Assembly: GCA_023634235.1 (NCBI GenBank)
Contig: JAMKCF010000008.1
Span: 14,495,627 to 14,559,626 of the forward strand
From: Pisaster brevispinus
Taxonomy: Eukaryota; Echinodermata; Asteroidea; Forcipulatida; Asteriidae
Direction of reading: 5' to 3'
Length of the DNA stretch: 64,000 nucleotides
Positions 24,384 to 35,200 of the stretch are shown one piece after another. The position numbers and the translations under genes are program-made. Below the pieces are notes generated by a model, which saw nothing but the letters and a program-made list of their open reading frames with translations, was not told where the DNA came from and ran no database searches. The number at the start of each line of letters is the position of its first letter. The stretch's first letter is position 1.

Positions 24384-24609
24384 GTGTTGGGGTGTTTGTT
24401 TGTTTGTTTGTTTGTTTGTTTGTTTGTTTGTTGGGGTGTTTGTTTGTGTGTTTGTTTGTTGGGGTGTTTGTTTGTTTGTTTGTTTGTTTGTTTGTTTTGT
24501 TTGTTTGTTGGGGGTGTTGGGATGTTTGTTTGTTTGTTTGTTTGTTTGTTTGTTTATTTGTTTTGGGTTTTTTTTGTTGGGGTGTTTGTTTGTTTATTTG
24601 TTTGTTTGT
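24384..24609. repeat. (GTTT)n tract with TTGGGGTG interruptions, copy 4
   Basis: Junction between HYR modules 2 and 3. Module 2 breaks off at 24384 in the intron before the second HYR exon (after TCTTATCATGG), about 0.1 kb earlier than the module 1 break. Confidence 0.9.
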
Positions 24610-24834
24610 TGATTTTGGTGTAGAAGTGCTGTGTGTTTTTTGTTTGTTTTTGTTTTCTACTTTCTTATTCGGTCCCTATCCACGTCCAGACTTTATGTTT
24701 GTATTTTGATCGCGTGTTTTTGTGACCTAATATCACGGTATATCATTTGGCCTATTATTATTGAGAGCCGCGATGAAACTCAGCTCAAAGATATTAACTC
24801 TCACTTGTTGAATATGTTAATGTCACATTTTTAA

Positions 24835-26314
24835 AGGGACACACCGGCTTACCGTTTACCTAATTTAGTGATACGGAATGACAGACAATCATTTTTTAGA
24901 TGGTTGTTGTAAAAAAAAATCATCAAAATATCACGTAATTAACGAAGAAAGTGAACAAATCAAAACGCTGTTAAAGGTCAGCTTATACGCTTTTCCAGCC
25001 GTTGCAACTGTCAAGTTTACGTGACAATATTGCGCAATGTTGTAAGCAGACTGGTGCTCTGTTTATGTATTAATTATAACAATGACAAGGCATGAGGATC
25101 CAGACTTCATATCCATCAAGCACAAATTCATGTGTGAATAAAAAACAGACATAAACGGACGTCCGTCCTAGTCGAAGTCCGATCGCGGTCGTAACCAATA
25201 ACTGTTTCTGTTGAACTTGCCATAGAAACAGTTATTGCGACCGCGAAAACGCACCCCAACCTGTATTATGTGTACGACGAACTGGACGAACTTACTTGCA
25301 ATGGAGAACGTTTCTTCGACACATCCAAGGATCGGTACAAAATAATCGCATAGAAAAACACCCACAAGGTGGTCCAACGAAAAGTAAAAAGTAAAAAAAC
25401 CAAAGGGAACACAAAGGGAAAGCCAGCAAAAGCGGCGAATGGGGGGGGGGGGGGGCGGTGGACATTGTGCGGCTATCATAGAAGTAGACCAGCTGTATGG
25501 GATAAACATTCCCCATCGTCGTCCCGCGTGTGTAGCGCAGGCAACACGTTACAAAAGTTAGGGGATAATAGCAAGGGGTACAGACTAAAACCCTCGTAAA
25601 AACCGTAAATTTTGGTCTGACTCCCTACCCCTCCGAAAAGCTCCCAAGCTCACGGCTAGACCGGCAAGCTGGGGAGTTCATGCCCCGGGGTTTGTCTCTC
25701 TGGCCCCACGAGACACGGCACCGGCTGTACGGGATATGCCCCAATGTTTACGTTCCGCTAGCTCCCACGCTGGTGCGCCGTAAAACACGCTTCGGTTGCA
25801 CGGACTCTCTGAATGCGAATCTTACGTTCGCTTTTTCATCATTATAGACCGTGCAAGTCTCGCGCGTATTCGAACATTTTTGGGACCACTGTGGTCCCAC
25901 GTACATTACTTTAACGCGTGAAAGAAACAAACTCACGCACTTTAACGGATCCCAAATATTCGAATACGCGCGAGACTTGCACAGTCTATTTACAAATTGT
26001 ATCAATAATCCTTATACATAGTCTTTTTTGTCAAATACTCAGGAATAATTGTAAAAAAAAACAGATTCAACCTTGGTTCAGTAATTTACTTTACGGCTGG
26101 AAGTAAAACTAACTCCGAAGATCACGTGATTTATCCGAACCACTTTTTTGGTTCGGAAAAGTCACGTGACCTTCGTTTTTTGAAAAATACTCGAAAACGG
26201 AAAAATTTGATGGTTTCTTTTAGGAACCCGTTCTTCTCCATTCCTGAAGAACTTTGAAGTCATATCTGAGCCTATTTTGTAGCCCAAATAGCCCAACGAA
26301 ACCGGTGTGCCCCT
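24835..26314. mobile_element. 1.48-kb TTAA-flanked transposon, copy in HYR module 3
   Basis: Nearly identical to 19447-20924, including the same TTAA flanks (24831-24834, 26315-26318) and CACGTG sites (26123, 26163). It was evidently copied with the module rather than inserted twice. Confidence 0.8.
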
Positions 26315-26460
26315 TTAAGCGGTTTGCGTGAACTACGCAACAGCAGCCCCGTTCATGTTGGCCGCCGGCTGGAAGCGTTTTATTCCTCAAACAAAGGAAG
26401 GCGTGTCAACCAGCAGACCACAGTCACAAAGCTCGGAAATCGCCAGGTTTGTTCGTTGCT

Positions 26461-26469
26461 TATTTATAA
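26461..26469 (+). promoter_or_regulatory. TATA-like box of HYR module 3
   Basis: TATTTATAA, 37 bases before the start codon of the complete receptor gene, in the same setting as module 2. Confidence 0.5.
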
Positions 26470-26505
26470 GCTTTCTCTGAAGACTTCGCACTTATAATTA
26501 CCACA

Positions 26506-29500
26506 ATGAAATTTTCTCTGCTCGTCACAGTGCTTTTGTTTCCAATCTTCGAAAGTGCAGGTAAGGTTTGACAAAATAACAAACACCTCATGGTTTTGTT
26601 ACAATTAACTGCTTTTCATACTATCTTTCATGTTTATTGTTGTTCATTTTCTGCTGAGTGCGAGACGGTAATGACGAGACGGAAGACCCGTGTATAGTTT
26701 ACCCAGTTCTTAAATACTGATCGGCGAACTCTGGTAAACTATAGTTTGGTTAAATGAATACATTGAAATACTGAACTTATGCACAATCACATTAAATCGC
26801 AAAGAGGAAGGTTTTAAAGAAAAGCTATAAGTTTATCACAGAATAACTGAAGGCGGATACCAATAAAGCGTAAACAATTCTCTGAATCGGAAAAGTACTT
26901 AGACACAATTTTTTTTATACAGTAACATTATTTATACACCAATAAACCAAACTGAAACAGTCAGTATGCCCCTTTAAGCTACTGCCGGTGATTTAGTGAT
27001 GTAGAATCAGAAACCGTAAATTACCCAATCAGTTTCCTTTGTGTTTTATTACGTGATACTTGAAATATAAAGTTGCATCTTCCCCCGCCGCTTCCTAGGT
27101 TGTATCGTAAACTAGGGTGTGATCCCTGGCTATACGGCAGTTTGAATGGCTTCTGACTGGCACCCCGAGCAAAGTTATTGACATAATAGGTAGACCACCA
27201 ACATCAGGGCAAGATGAATCAGTTGGTAGAGCGCCTGGACGTCAATCCGGAGGTCTTAGTTTAAGTCCGACTCCAGTCAATTATTTTTTTTTGTCCAACC
27301 CCAAACTATTTTTAAATTTACCCAGTCAGTTTCCTTATGGTTTATAACAACAGATTAATTGATTTATTTTTTTTAGGTAAAAAAATCATCAAAATGTCAC
27401 GTTAGATATAAGAAATGTTCGAAAAATTCAAAAGTGGCCGAAGGTCAGCGTAGACGCTTTACCAGCCGCTGCAAATGTCAAGACTAAAACCCTTAATGAC
27501 ACCCGGTGATCTGGTTTATTACCCCCCCCCCCCCCCATGTTCGTTCAAGCTCCCAGCTAGCTAGCTGTAGTTCTTGCCTAAGATACGCCTCGCCAGCCAC
27601 GTCATCGGGTGTATCGGATAATTTTGCTATAGCTTTAAAAAGTTACAAACTTTAAGCTCGCACGTAATTTTAATATTTTACAACTACCCAGCTAAACAAA
27701 AGCTGTTAAGATTTAAATATTTTTGCATCATCTGTGATGTGTATGCAATTTTTATATTTATTCAAGTAAATTGATTTGACCTCACTTTCTGCTTACAAAA
27801 TGTTATAAAGATATGTTTTTTTAGTGTTCATACTGATACAATTTATTTATTTAGTCTTTGAGGTTTTCCATCGTTTGCAATTCCACAAATTAAACCTAAT
27901 TTGTTATTATTTATATCCAGTTTATTTTTATTCTGTATTTATTATTACTTTTAATTATTGTTATTTTTGTGCTGCAGCTGATCATGTGGCTCCAGTGTTT
28001 GCAGGCTGTCCACAAGGGCCAATCATTGCCACAATTCCTGTGGGACAAACAGAAACATTTGTGACATGGACTGCCCCAATTGCAACTGACAATGTTGATC
28101 CCAATCCAACTGTGACACCTTCACGCGGTCCTGGTAGCTTCCCCGTAGGAACATATACCATCAGGTACACAGCCGGGGATGCAAGCGGCAATGAAGCCAA
28201 TTGCTCCTTCACTGTTCAAGTTAATCAAGCAGGTAAGAGGAACAATTATTCCAATGCTTGGTCAAACTTAGACCACCGAGTTCGATTTTGTAGAGCAAAT
28301 GTTTTGTTAAATTCTGAGACACGAACTGGGGAGGGACCCTAAGGAAGGACCGAACAGGATTTCACCAGGAGGAGCAGTGGACAACTTTAGGAGGGAGAAC
28401 TGGATTGGATCATCGGATCCTTGAGGACTTTTTAGGGGAAGGTGTTGCAAGGACGGAACTTGGGATCTCTTCATTGGGTTAAGGACCAACCCAATATAGG
28501 GACCGGTATTCCCAAGGGCTTGCTCCACTGGATGGGACGAATCCCCTACACACTGCGCCATCCATTGTCCTTACTCCAACAGTCATTTACTGTAATCCCT
28601 GGTGGACCATTACACATTTAACCAAAAAATTCACTAAACGTAATTGATCATATTTGTCCCCTGGAAATAAAGTGTTCAATTGGAAGTTTAATGACTATAT
28701 TATCTTTGTTTCATATTTAAGAGAAGCTGTCAAAAGCCATTCATTCGCCTGCCATGTCCATCCTCCATTTGAAAGTATTAATTATTTTAAGATATTAAGT
28801 CCTTGTGGTACATTTCTGCCAAACGAATCCACTTACTTTTCTGCCAGCAGCCGCTTGCGCTTGCTGACAGGGATTTTATGGTGTCAGAAGTTGACGAACA
28901 ATAACGTTTAAGGGGTAAGGGGGCGGGGGGAATTGTCACACTACTTAGAATAACATTTGGTGTTGATATAATTTGTATATTGTGCTGAGTTAGATGCATG
29001 TTCAAGCGGGCCATGTCTGAATGGCGGGACTTGCTTTCCTCGTGCGGACGAAGGTGGATATATGTGCGGATGTGAAAGTGTATACACAGGAAGGCAATGT
29101 GAAACTACAGGTATAGTTCTTTTCTCCACATTAAAAGTTTTTGGGGCTCCTGGTTCCAGTCAATGATTTGCCCCCAGAGCCTCAGAAAAGTTTCTTGTTA
29201 TATTGAAAGTAGGAACACAACTGACGAATATCTTTCAGATTTTTTAGGTCAAGTACAGAATCAAAATAAATTGGGAAAATAATTTGTTTGCAGCTGATGA
29301 AATACCTCCAGCATTTCAGCAACTGTCCATTGGACATGAGTCAGTTAATACCATTATGATTTGTGATTATGAAGATTGTGAAAAAAAATGGAGTACTGCA
29401 TATAGTTTATATAAATACATGCTGTTTCAAAAAAGAGGGCTGGTAGGGCATTGTTAACATGGTTCTGTGCCTGTTCTTAGATTAAATCTATTATTCTATT

Positions 29501-31198
29501 TGTGGGATTAGAATCAATTGTGTTCAATGCAACGGCTTATAAATATATCCCAAAATTGGGATTACTGATTTGATTTGGTTAAAAAGTAAGAAAGTCAGAG
29601 ATAAAAATGCAAATCAATGAATGAAAACATGTTATGGTAAAAATTCACAAAACTGTCGGGTATCTTTCAAAATTGTTAGAAGTCAAAGTAATTCGAAAAT
29701 AAATCTGGAAAATATTGTTTGTTTGCAGTTGATATAACACCTCCAGTATTCAGCAACTGTCCAAAAAACATAAAACAGACAATACCATTTGAACAAAGCG
29801 TTACTCCCGTTTGTTGGGGAATCCCATCTGCCTCAGACAATTCTGGGATAGCTGTGAGAAATGAATCCGGACACCCTGGTAAACAGTTTGCCATTGGAAC
29901 AACCACAGTCAACTACACAGCAACAGATACGGCTGGCAATGTGGGTGTCTGTTCGTTCAATATCACCATTACACGAGAAGGTAAGAGATGGTTCAGAGAG
30001 AAAAAAAACCTTGGAGATAAAAATCAATTAACCCGATTAACCGTATAACCACCACAGATAACAAGGTAAATAATAAACGGGTCTTTGGACCTGGTTTTGA
30101 TGGTAGTGTTTTTTTGGCGTGTCGTGGCCAAGCAGTCTAGTTCACAAGACCCATGCTCTGGTGTTGTCAGCAGCAGAGTATGGGTTCGAATCCCGGCCAT
30201 GACACTTGTGCCCTTTGGGCACTTAACCATAATTGCTTCGTAAAAGTTGGAAAGGTATAAGTGCATTCTGCTCATCTCTACCAGTCAGGTCATCCTAGTA
30301 GATGATACCCATGCCTACATCTTTACGGACTGTGAAGGGGGTAACCCTGTTTCAGCCCAGGGCGTGGGTGGCAACGTGCCCCTGGTGAAAGATTATTTGG
30401 GTCGACAGCCCAAACCAGTTATAGTGTAGCCCTCACCTTGAAGTGGCCGTCCGGCCTTGTGATGTTAGGCGATATCTCATTAAAAACAAAAATTAAACAG
30501 TCATCGTTGTCGATTAGTTCCAGTAACTGGTAAACCTCTAACTACTCCTTTCCACATCGAAGACATCCTTCAAGATACCTGTAATACCTGTAATACCACT
30601 GACAGTAGCAGTTTGATGTACGCCTTCATTTCACTGCCGGTTGTCTCGACTTTGGTGGCAATTGTATTCTGCGTTCTGTACATAAGGTAAGTCCCACTAT
30701 CTACATTATAACACGTTGGTAAATTATAGAAAGCATACCGATGACTGATCTTCATTTTGAAAGCTTTCCATAGTAATCAAGAATAAATTCTCAATAAACA
30801 ATTTCGTCTGAAAAACAGGGTTTTTTTATTGTATAAGCTTGACGAAACCAGAGGTTTGAAATTAAAACTGCTCTTCCCCCGAACAAGGCATTATAAGGGC
30901 CTAATTATGGGGTTTTTCCTTCCACAGGGCACGGAGGATGTTGCAAGATGGCGGCAGTCGTTCAGCGATACCACTCCATCATGTACACCAATCCCAAACT
31001 GCCATAGCCAACGACAGCGAACACCCGAAGACTGGTTCCGCACGGGAACCGTCTGATAACGCATATCTCACTCCATCTGCCCTGCAACCGCCAGTACCGC
31101 CTCCCAAGCCTAATTTTCTCCAAGACAGCGCCATGGAAAATGCGTACGACTACATAGACAACTACGGCTACATGTGTTTTGAGGTTAAGAATGGGTAA
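26506..31198 (+). CDS. HYR-EGF-HYR type I transmembrane receptor, complete gene (module 3 plus unique 3' exons)
   Basis: Six coding exons join in frame to 357 residues: 26506-26560 (signal peptide), 27978-28232 (HYR 1), 28994-29110 (EGF), 29729-29980 (HYR 2), 30563-30686 (stalk and membrane helix), 30928-31198 (tail and TAA stop). The first five exons all end in GT donors; the first four end in phase 1, so the extracellular exons are interchangeable cassettes. EGF has six Cys (CSSGPC, LNGGTC, CGC, GRQC). The helix is MYAFISLPVVSTLVAIVFCV followed by the basic stop RARR. The tail of about 90 residues has NAYLTP, PPVPPPKP (SH3-type), YDYI and YGYM (SH2-type, PI3K-like). I infer a cell-surface adhesion or recognition receptor that signals through tyrosine phosphorylation; no ligand can be named. 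It is much smaller than most known HYR proteins. Confidence 0.8.
27030..27315 (+). mobile_element. tRNA-derived SINE in the intron of HYR module 3
   Basis: Third copy of the module SINE. It carries module-1-type variants (CTTCCCCCGCCGCTTCCTAG, GAATCAGTTGGTAGAGCGCC), although the sequence just before it is module-2-type. Confidence 0.6.
28994..29110 (+). CDS. EGF-like exon, present only in module 3
   Basis: 117 bp, phase 1-1, acceptor GCTGAGTTAG, donor GTATAG. It encodes 39 residues with the C-x4-C-x5-C-x10-C-x-C-x8-C spacing of an EGF domain. In modules 1 and 2 about 290 bp including this exon are missing; the ends share the short word GGAA, so a microhomology deletion is likely. Confidence 0.85.
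29294..29457 (+). pseudogene. Truncated HYR exon remnant, module 3
   Basis: ADEIPPAFQQLSIGHESVN start as in the other modules, open to a TAA at 29455, with no donor site. It lies between the EGF exon and the intact second HYR exon and must be skipped for the full-length receptor. Confidence 0.6.
29729..29980 (+). CDS. Second HYR exon, intact only in module 3
   Basis: 252 bp, phase 1-1. It encodes VDITPPVFSNCPKNI at the start, WGIPSASDN in the middle, GTTTVNYTATDTAGN and the closing CSFNITI. Both HYR cysteines are present. The truncated equivalent in module 1 stops at the repeat junction (18837). Confidence 0.85.
30110..30490 (+). mobile_element. tRNA-derived SINE in the intron before the transmembrane exon
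   Basis: The head (30121-30205) still folds at its ends: GTCGTGG pairs with CCATGAC, and GGGTTCGAATCCC forms the T-arm with box B. A long body follows (ACTTGTGCCCTTTGGGCAC, AACCATAATTGCTTCGT) and an A-rich end. This is the class of tRNA-headed SINE widespread in echinoderms and other marine deuterostomes; it is not a functional tRNA gene. Confidence 0.65.
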
Positions 31199-32276
31199 AA
31201 TTTTTGAGATGTGTCAGCTTACAAAGGTTGAATGTATACGGATTTGCATATTATTAACTATTGTTTGCGTATTTAGACAATACGAAATAATTAACTTATT
31301 ATGTACCCATCTACTCTAGAGAGTCAGGAGCGGCTAGTCCAATAGATATGGTGGCCCTGAAAGGACATCAAACATTACATATTTACGTGAATATTTGCGT
31401 AAATATTCGCGTTTTTTGCCCCGATTCGCAAATATTCACGTAAATATTTACGTAAATATTTGCAATTGGGGGAACAAATCGCAAATATTCACGTCAATAC
31501 TTACGTAAATATTTGTGTTTTGGGGCAAAATCACAAATATTTACGTAAATATTCACGATCTGGCTCTTAGCCTCAAATTTTTACGTGAATATTTGCGAAT
31601 CGGGGCAAAAACGTGAATATTTACGCAGATATTCACGTAAATATACATGTATATGTTTGATGTCCCTTCAGGGCCACCATAAATAGACCTTTATCATGGT
31701 GGCCATCTTGATTTTTCTCCATTCCAAATCATTGTAACCAAACCTAGGTTAGAAGAAAAGGTAGATTGGTACCGTTTTTGTGTGATGAATACTAGCATTC
31801 AATAGATTTATTGGATACTCCAAAGTGAACATGACCCAAGATGGGGGCAGCACGATAAACATCTATACCAGAAACGTATATTCGTGTATTTTATGCACAA
31901 CCAAATAACCGCTCGTAACAAAGAAGAGAGTAACTTTTAGGTCTAGATATTACAAACGGTTGAGTTGTATGCTAACAATAGGATAGTGCTGCTGTCCGCC
32001 ATTTTTGACGATCATGGCGTATGCGCAATATTACCCTATAGTCTATGGGCAACTTCATTTCAGTTCTTTACAATAATCGTCTATAAGCTTCACGTCAATT
32101 AATTATGGATAGACAACAACAGATGATTGAATATTTATAGCAGCGGAAATCAAGCAATTTGCATTTTAACTCTTTCTTCTGCAATATTTTTCTGAAAAGT
32201 TTGTCTGTAGGGCCTAGGTGTTTGCTTTCACACTTCAATATCATTTTCATAATTGTTTAACCTTCGTCTTAATAAA
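31199..32276 (+). other. Probable 3' UTR of the HYR receptor
   Basis: Region from the stop codon to the first clear AATAAA on this strand (32271-32276), interrupted by the family B element. The polyadenylation site is inferred from the hexamer only. Confidence 0.35.
31347..31681. mobile_element. Inverted-repeat element, family B, well-preserved copy
   Basis: The first 29 and last 29 bases are inverted repeats with one mismatch (TATGGTGGCCCTGAAAGG at one end, CCTTCAGGGCCACCATA at the other). The 270-base interior is almost entirely made of the words AAATATTCACG and ATTTACGTGAATATT and their variants, so it is self-complementary at many registers. It lies 150 bases after the receptor stop codon, probably in its 3' UTR. 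Confidence 0.8.
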
Positions 32277-32279
32277 TGT

Positions 32280-35200
32280 TCTTCAAAAATGTATACAAGT
32301 CAAACTGAGGTATGTGCTTTTTACTTATTAAGAATATAAATGTACAGGAAAAGAATGTTCTAGTTGTTGAAACATGTTAATGTGATTTTGAAATTACCCC
32401 CTAGGCCTAACTGCAGGTCTGTTTTGCATCTTATATATTTTTTATGGTTCTTTAAACTGATACTTGCATATAGAGAGAATGGGAGTGTTACCGTAAGTTA
32501 TGATAATCCACTCTTGCTTTGTTGTTTTAGGTCATTGCAATGCGTAGTGCTTCAAACAAAATCATTTGAAATTTAAAGGTTTGAGCGACGGATAATTTCA
32601 TATTAAAATTATAATTGTTATGTTTGGGCGCAGCGGCGTTAATAGCCTGTCAGCCTAAACCCGAGAGTCAAGTAAAGGGAAAGCAAAGATATGGGAAAAA
32701 CCTCGGAGTATGGACGGGGGACTCTGGAGGAGCTACGCCCCCACCAACTGGCGGTTCAAGAAGGGCATTTATACCTAGACTGGGAGGGGGGTTGGATTTG
32801 GACTCTCGAGACCAAAACTAACTGTTTTGCTAATTAAAATTTTAGCAATCCATGAAAACAAAACCCATACTTTTCCACCAAACAAAATGTGTGCACGCAC
32901 CCTCTGGCGTCATCGAGCCAGGCAGTTGCGTTTGGGTTTGTGTGTACAATATTATTAGTCGGGGGTTGGGTTGCAACCGATCCATAACGAGAACGCATTT
33001 ACTTCAGCGGCACTTGCACCCCATCAGGACCCACCACTCATGGCTGTAGATTCTTTGCACTCATGCCTACGTCACGTGCGGGCTCCCCGCTGAACGTATA
33101 GCAAACAAAAGTGACAACTCTTCTGGCGAGCAAACAAGTGGTAACAAATGTATGTATGGCAACTAGGCCCTACTAATATTTTAAGTGCAATTATTGTATC
33201 GTTGATTACAGAAATATTAAAAATTATAATATCTAGTTATCATCTTGAATCCCAGGCTTTCCTTGGTATGAAACTTTTGTATCGATAATAATAACCCGCT
33301 TTGGATTATGATATGTATTTAGGACTCTGTTGTGTAGGAAGATTTAAAATTGGTAAACAAAATTTAACACAGCCTCCTTACAGTTTTAACTATGATTGAT
33401 GTTAGCAAACATGGATACCCCACACAATTCCATTAGAGATGCACCGGATTTGTATTGATTCTCCTTGCTAATCAACCTCGCCTGCCGCATGCTTTGTGCT
33501 CCTGTATGTAGTGGTAGCCCCCCCCCCCCCCCACCGTTCACCCATTAAAAGATGTGATAACTATGGAGGGCGCCCTTCGTGCTTTTAATTGCCATTCATT
33601 CTGTGACTTGGTCATTCTGTGTGTCGAAGAGAGTGTCTCACTGTGTGACCGTGCATGCCGAAGCAAAATGAAGTGAAATTTCGTCAAAAGGCTGAGCTGT
33701 ACATTTTGAATGAAAGTGTGTTGGTGAGTTAACATTATATCTTTGTCTGGGTTACATTAGCCAACTGAAGAGCGGGTTTTGCGGGCCAGATCTCTCTTGT
33801 TGTTAAATGTTTCTTTTTCTCCAGAGTCCATGATTTAATGTTATTTTATTGTTGGGGCCCAAATCATGACTACGACTAGCCCGGCCGGTAGGACGTCATT
33901 GTTCTGTACGTTACACTATAGACCCAGTAACTGGGGCACTGGGGCACTGTACGAAATTTTGACATCTTCGGTCGTACTAACTAGCGCCCCAGCGAACTGT
34001 TGTATACCCGTTTCTAAACCCCAGTTTGCTAGGATTCTCACCCACCACACCACCAAGCCACAAAAAAATGTCAGCCCCCAAAAAACTAAATGACAAAAAG
34101 ACCCAACAAAATAGCTTGAAAAAAGTTGAAAACCGCTTGCTGGAGTACTGGCTTCTCAATATGTTTAAAGAAATTGTACTCATGATAATTTGTTGTGCTC
34201 CAAATTGATGATTTTTAAGTCACTTTCGTTGAGACCATCTGTCACGACACATCCATCTCTATTTAGTAATAATATGGCTGGCTAGTCTGTGATTTGGACG
34301 GGTGCCCTGCCTACCGCATCTTCGCAGTGCAAGGGGTAGATCGTGGATTAAATCAATGGCTGTTTATAAAAGCCTGGTTATGGGTGCTGCAGCAAGTGCA
34401 CGCAGTATGAGCCAAGGGGGGTGGGGTGGCGCCACCAATGCACCACCTCTACATACAAAACCTATCATTGTGCAAACGGTTGCAGTACACATTCCCTATG
34501 TACGGTATGGTAACAGATTTGAATACCTGGTTGCTACTGCTGGCTGCACGCTATCATTATTAAGAATAGTATAGTACCTAGACCCAGTAACTGGTATGCT
34601 GTACTGTAATACTCAAACTCAACCCCCTCTTTTTGAAATTGTGACTTCGAGTCAATGGGGTCCTACACATGGATAACAGTGGGCACCTTGCAGCCCTTGC
34701 TATCGATGGCTGGTATGGTTAGTAGATGGATGGTGCACTCTTAAGCGTAATGGTATGGTTCACACTGCCCCTGAGGCAACAGGGCTGGCGATTTCAAAGC
34801 GTATGTAGAGACAATTTTGTGAACTGAAAATGTCATTTTTCAGGAATCTAACCTCCTGTTGCTAAGCCAATTTGTCGTTTTGACGAGTATTTAATTAAGG
34901 GTCCAATACCGCTTGAATTAGAATGTGTTGACGGTGTGTTGACAGTACTGTTCGTGTTGACAGTGTTTTGACGGTCAACTAGTAGAACCCCTTCGAGGGT
35001 CGTATCCTCCTGTGGCCAGTTTTTTCAGGTTCATTGCTTTTACTTTAAATTGAACAAACAAAAATTACAAATAAACTAATGATGGGAGTGCAATGCATCA
35101 ACTGTAGTCCTAATTACCTGGCTTATTGGAAGTACATGTATGCAAACAATTATTAAACCTCAATGATTGTTGCAGTTTTCACACCACCAACCATGGTCTG

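Noticed and set aside
30121..30205. Genuine tRNA gene with long variable arm
   Set aside because: The ends pair, but the anticodon arm is not convincing and the sequence continues into a SINE body with an A-rich tail.
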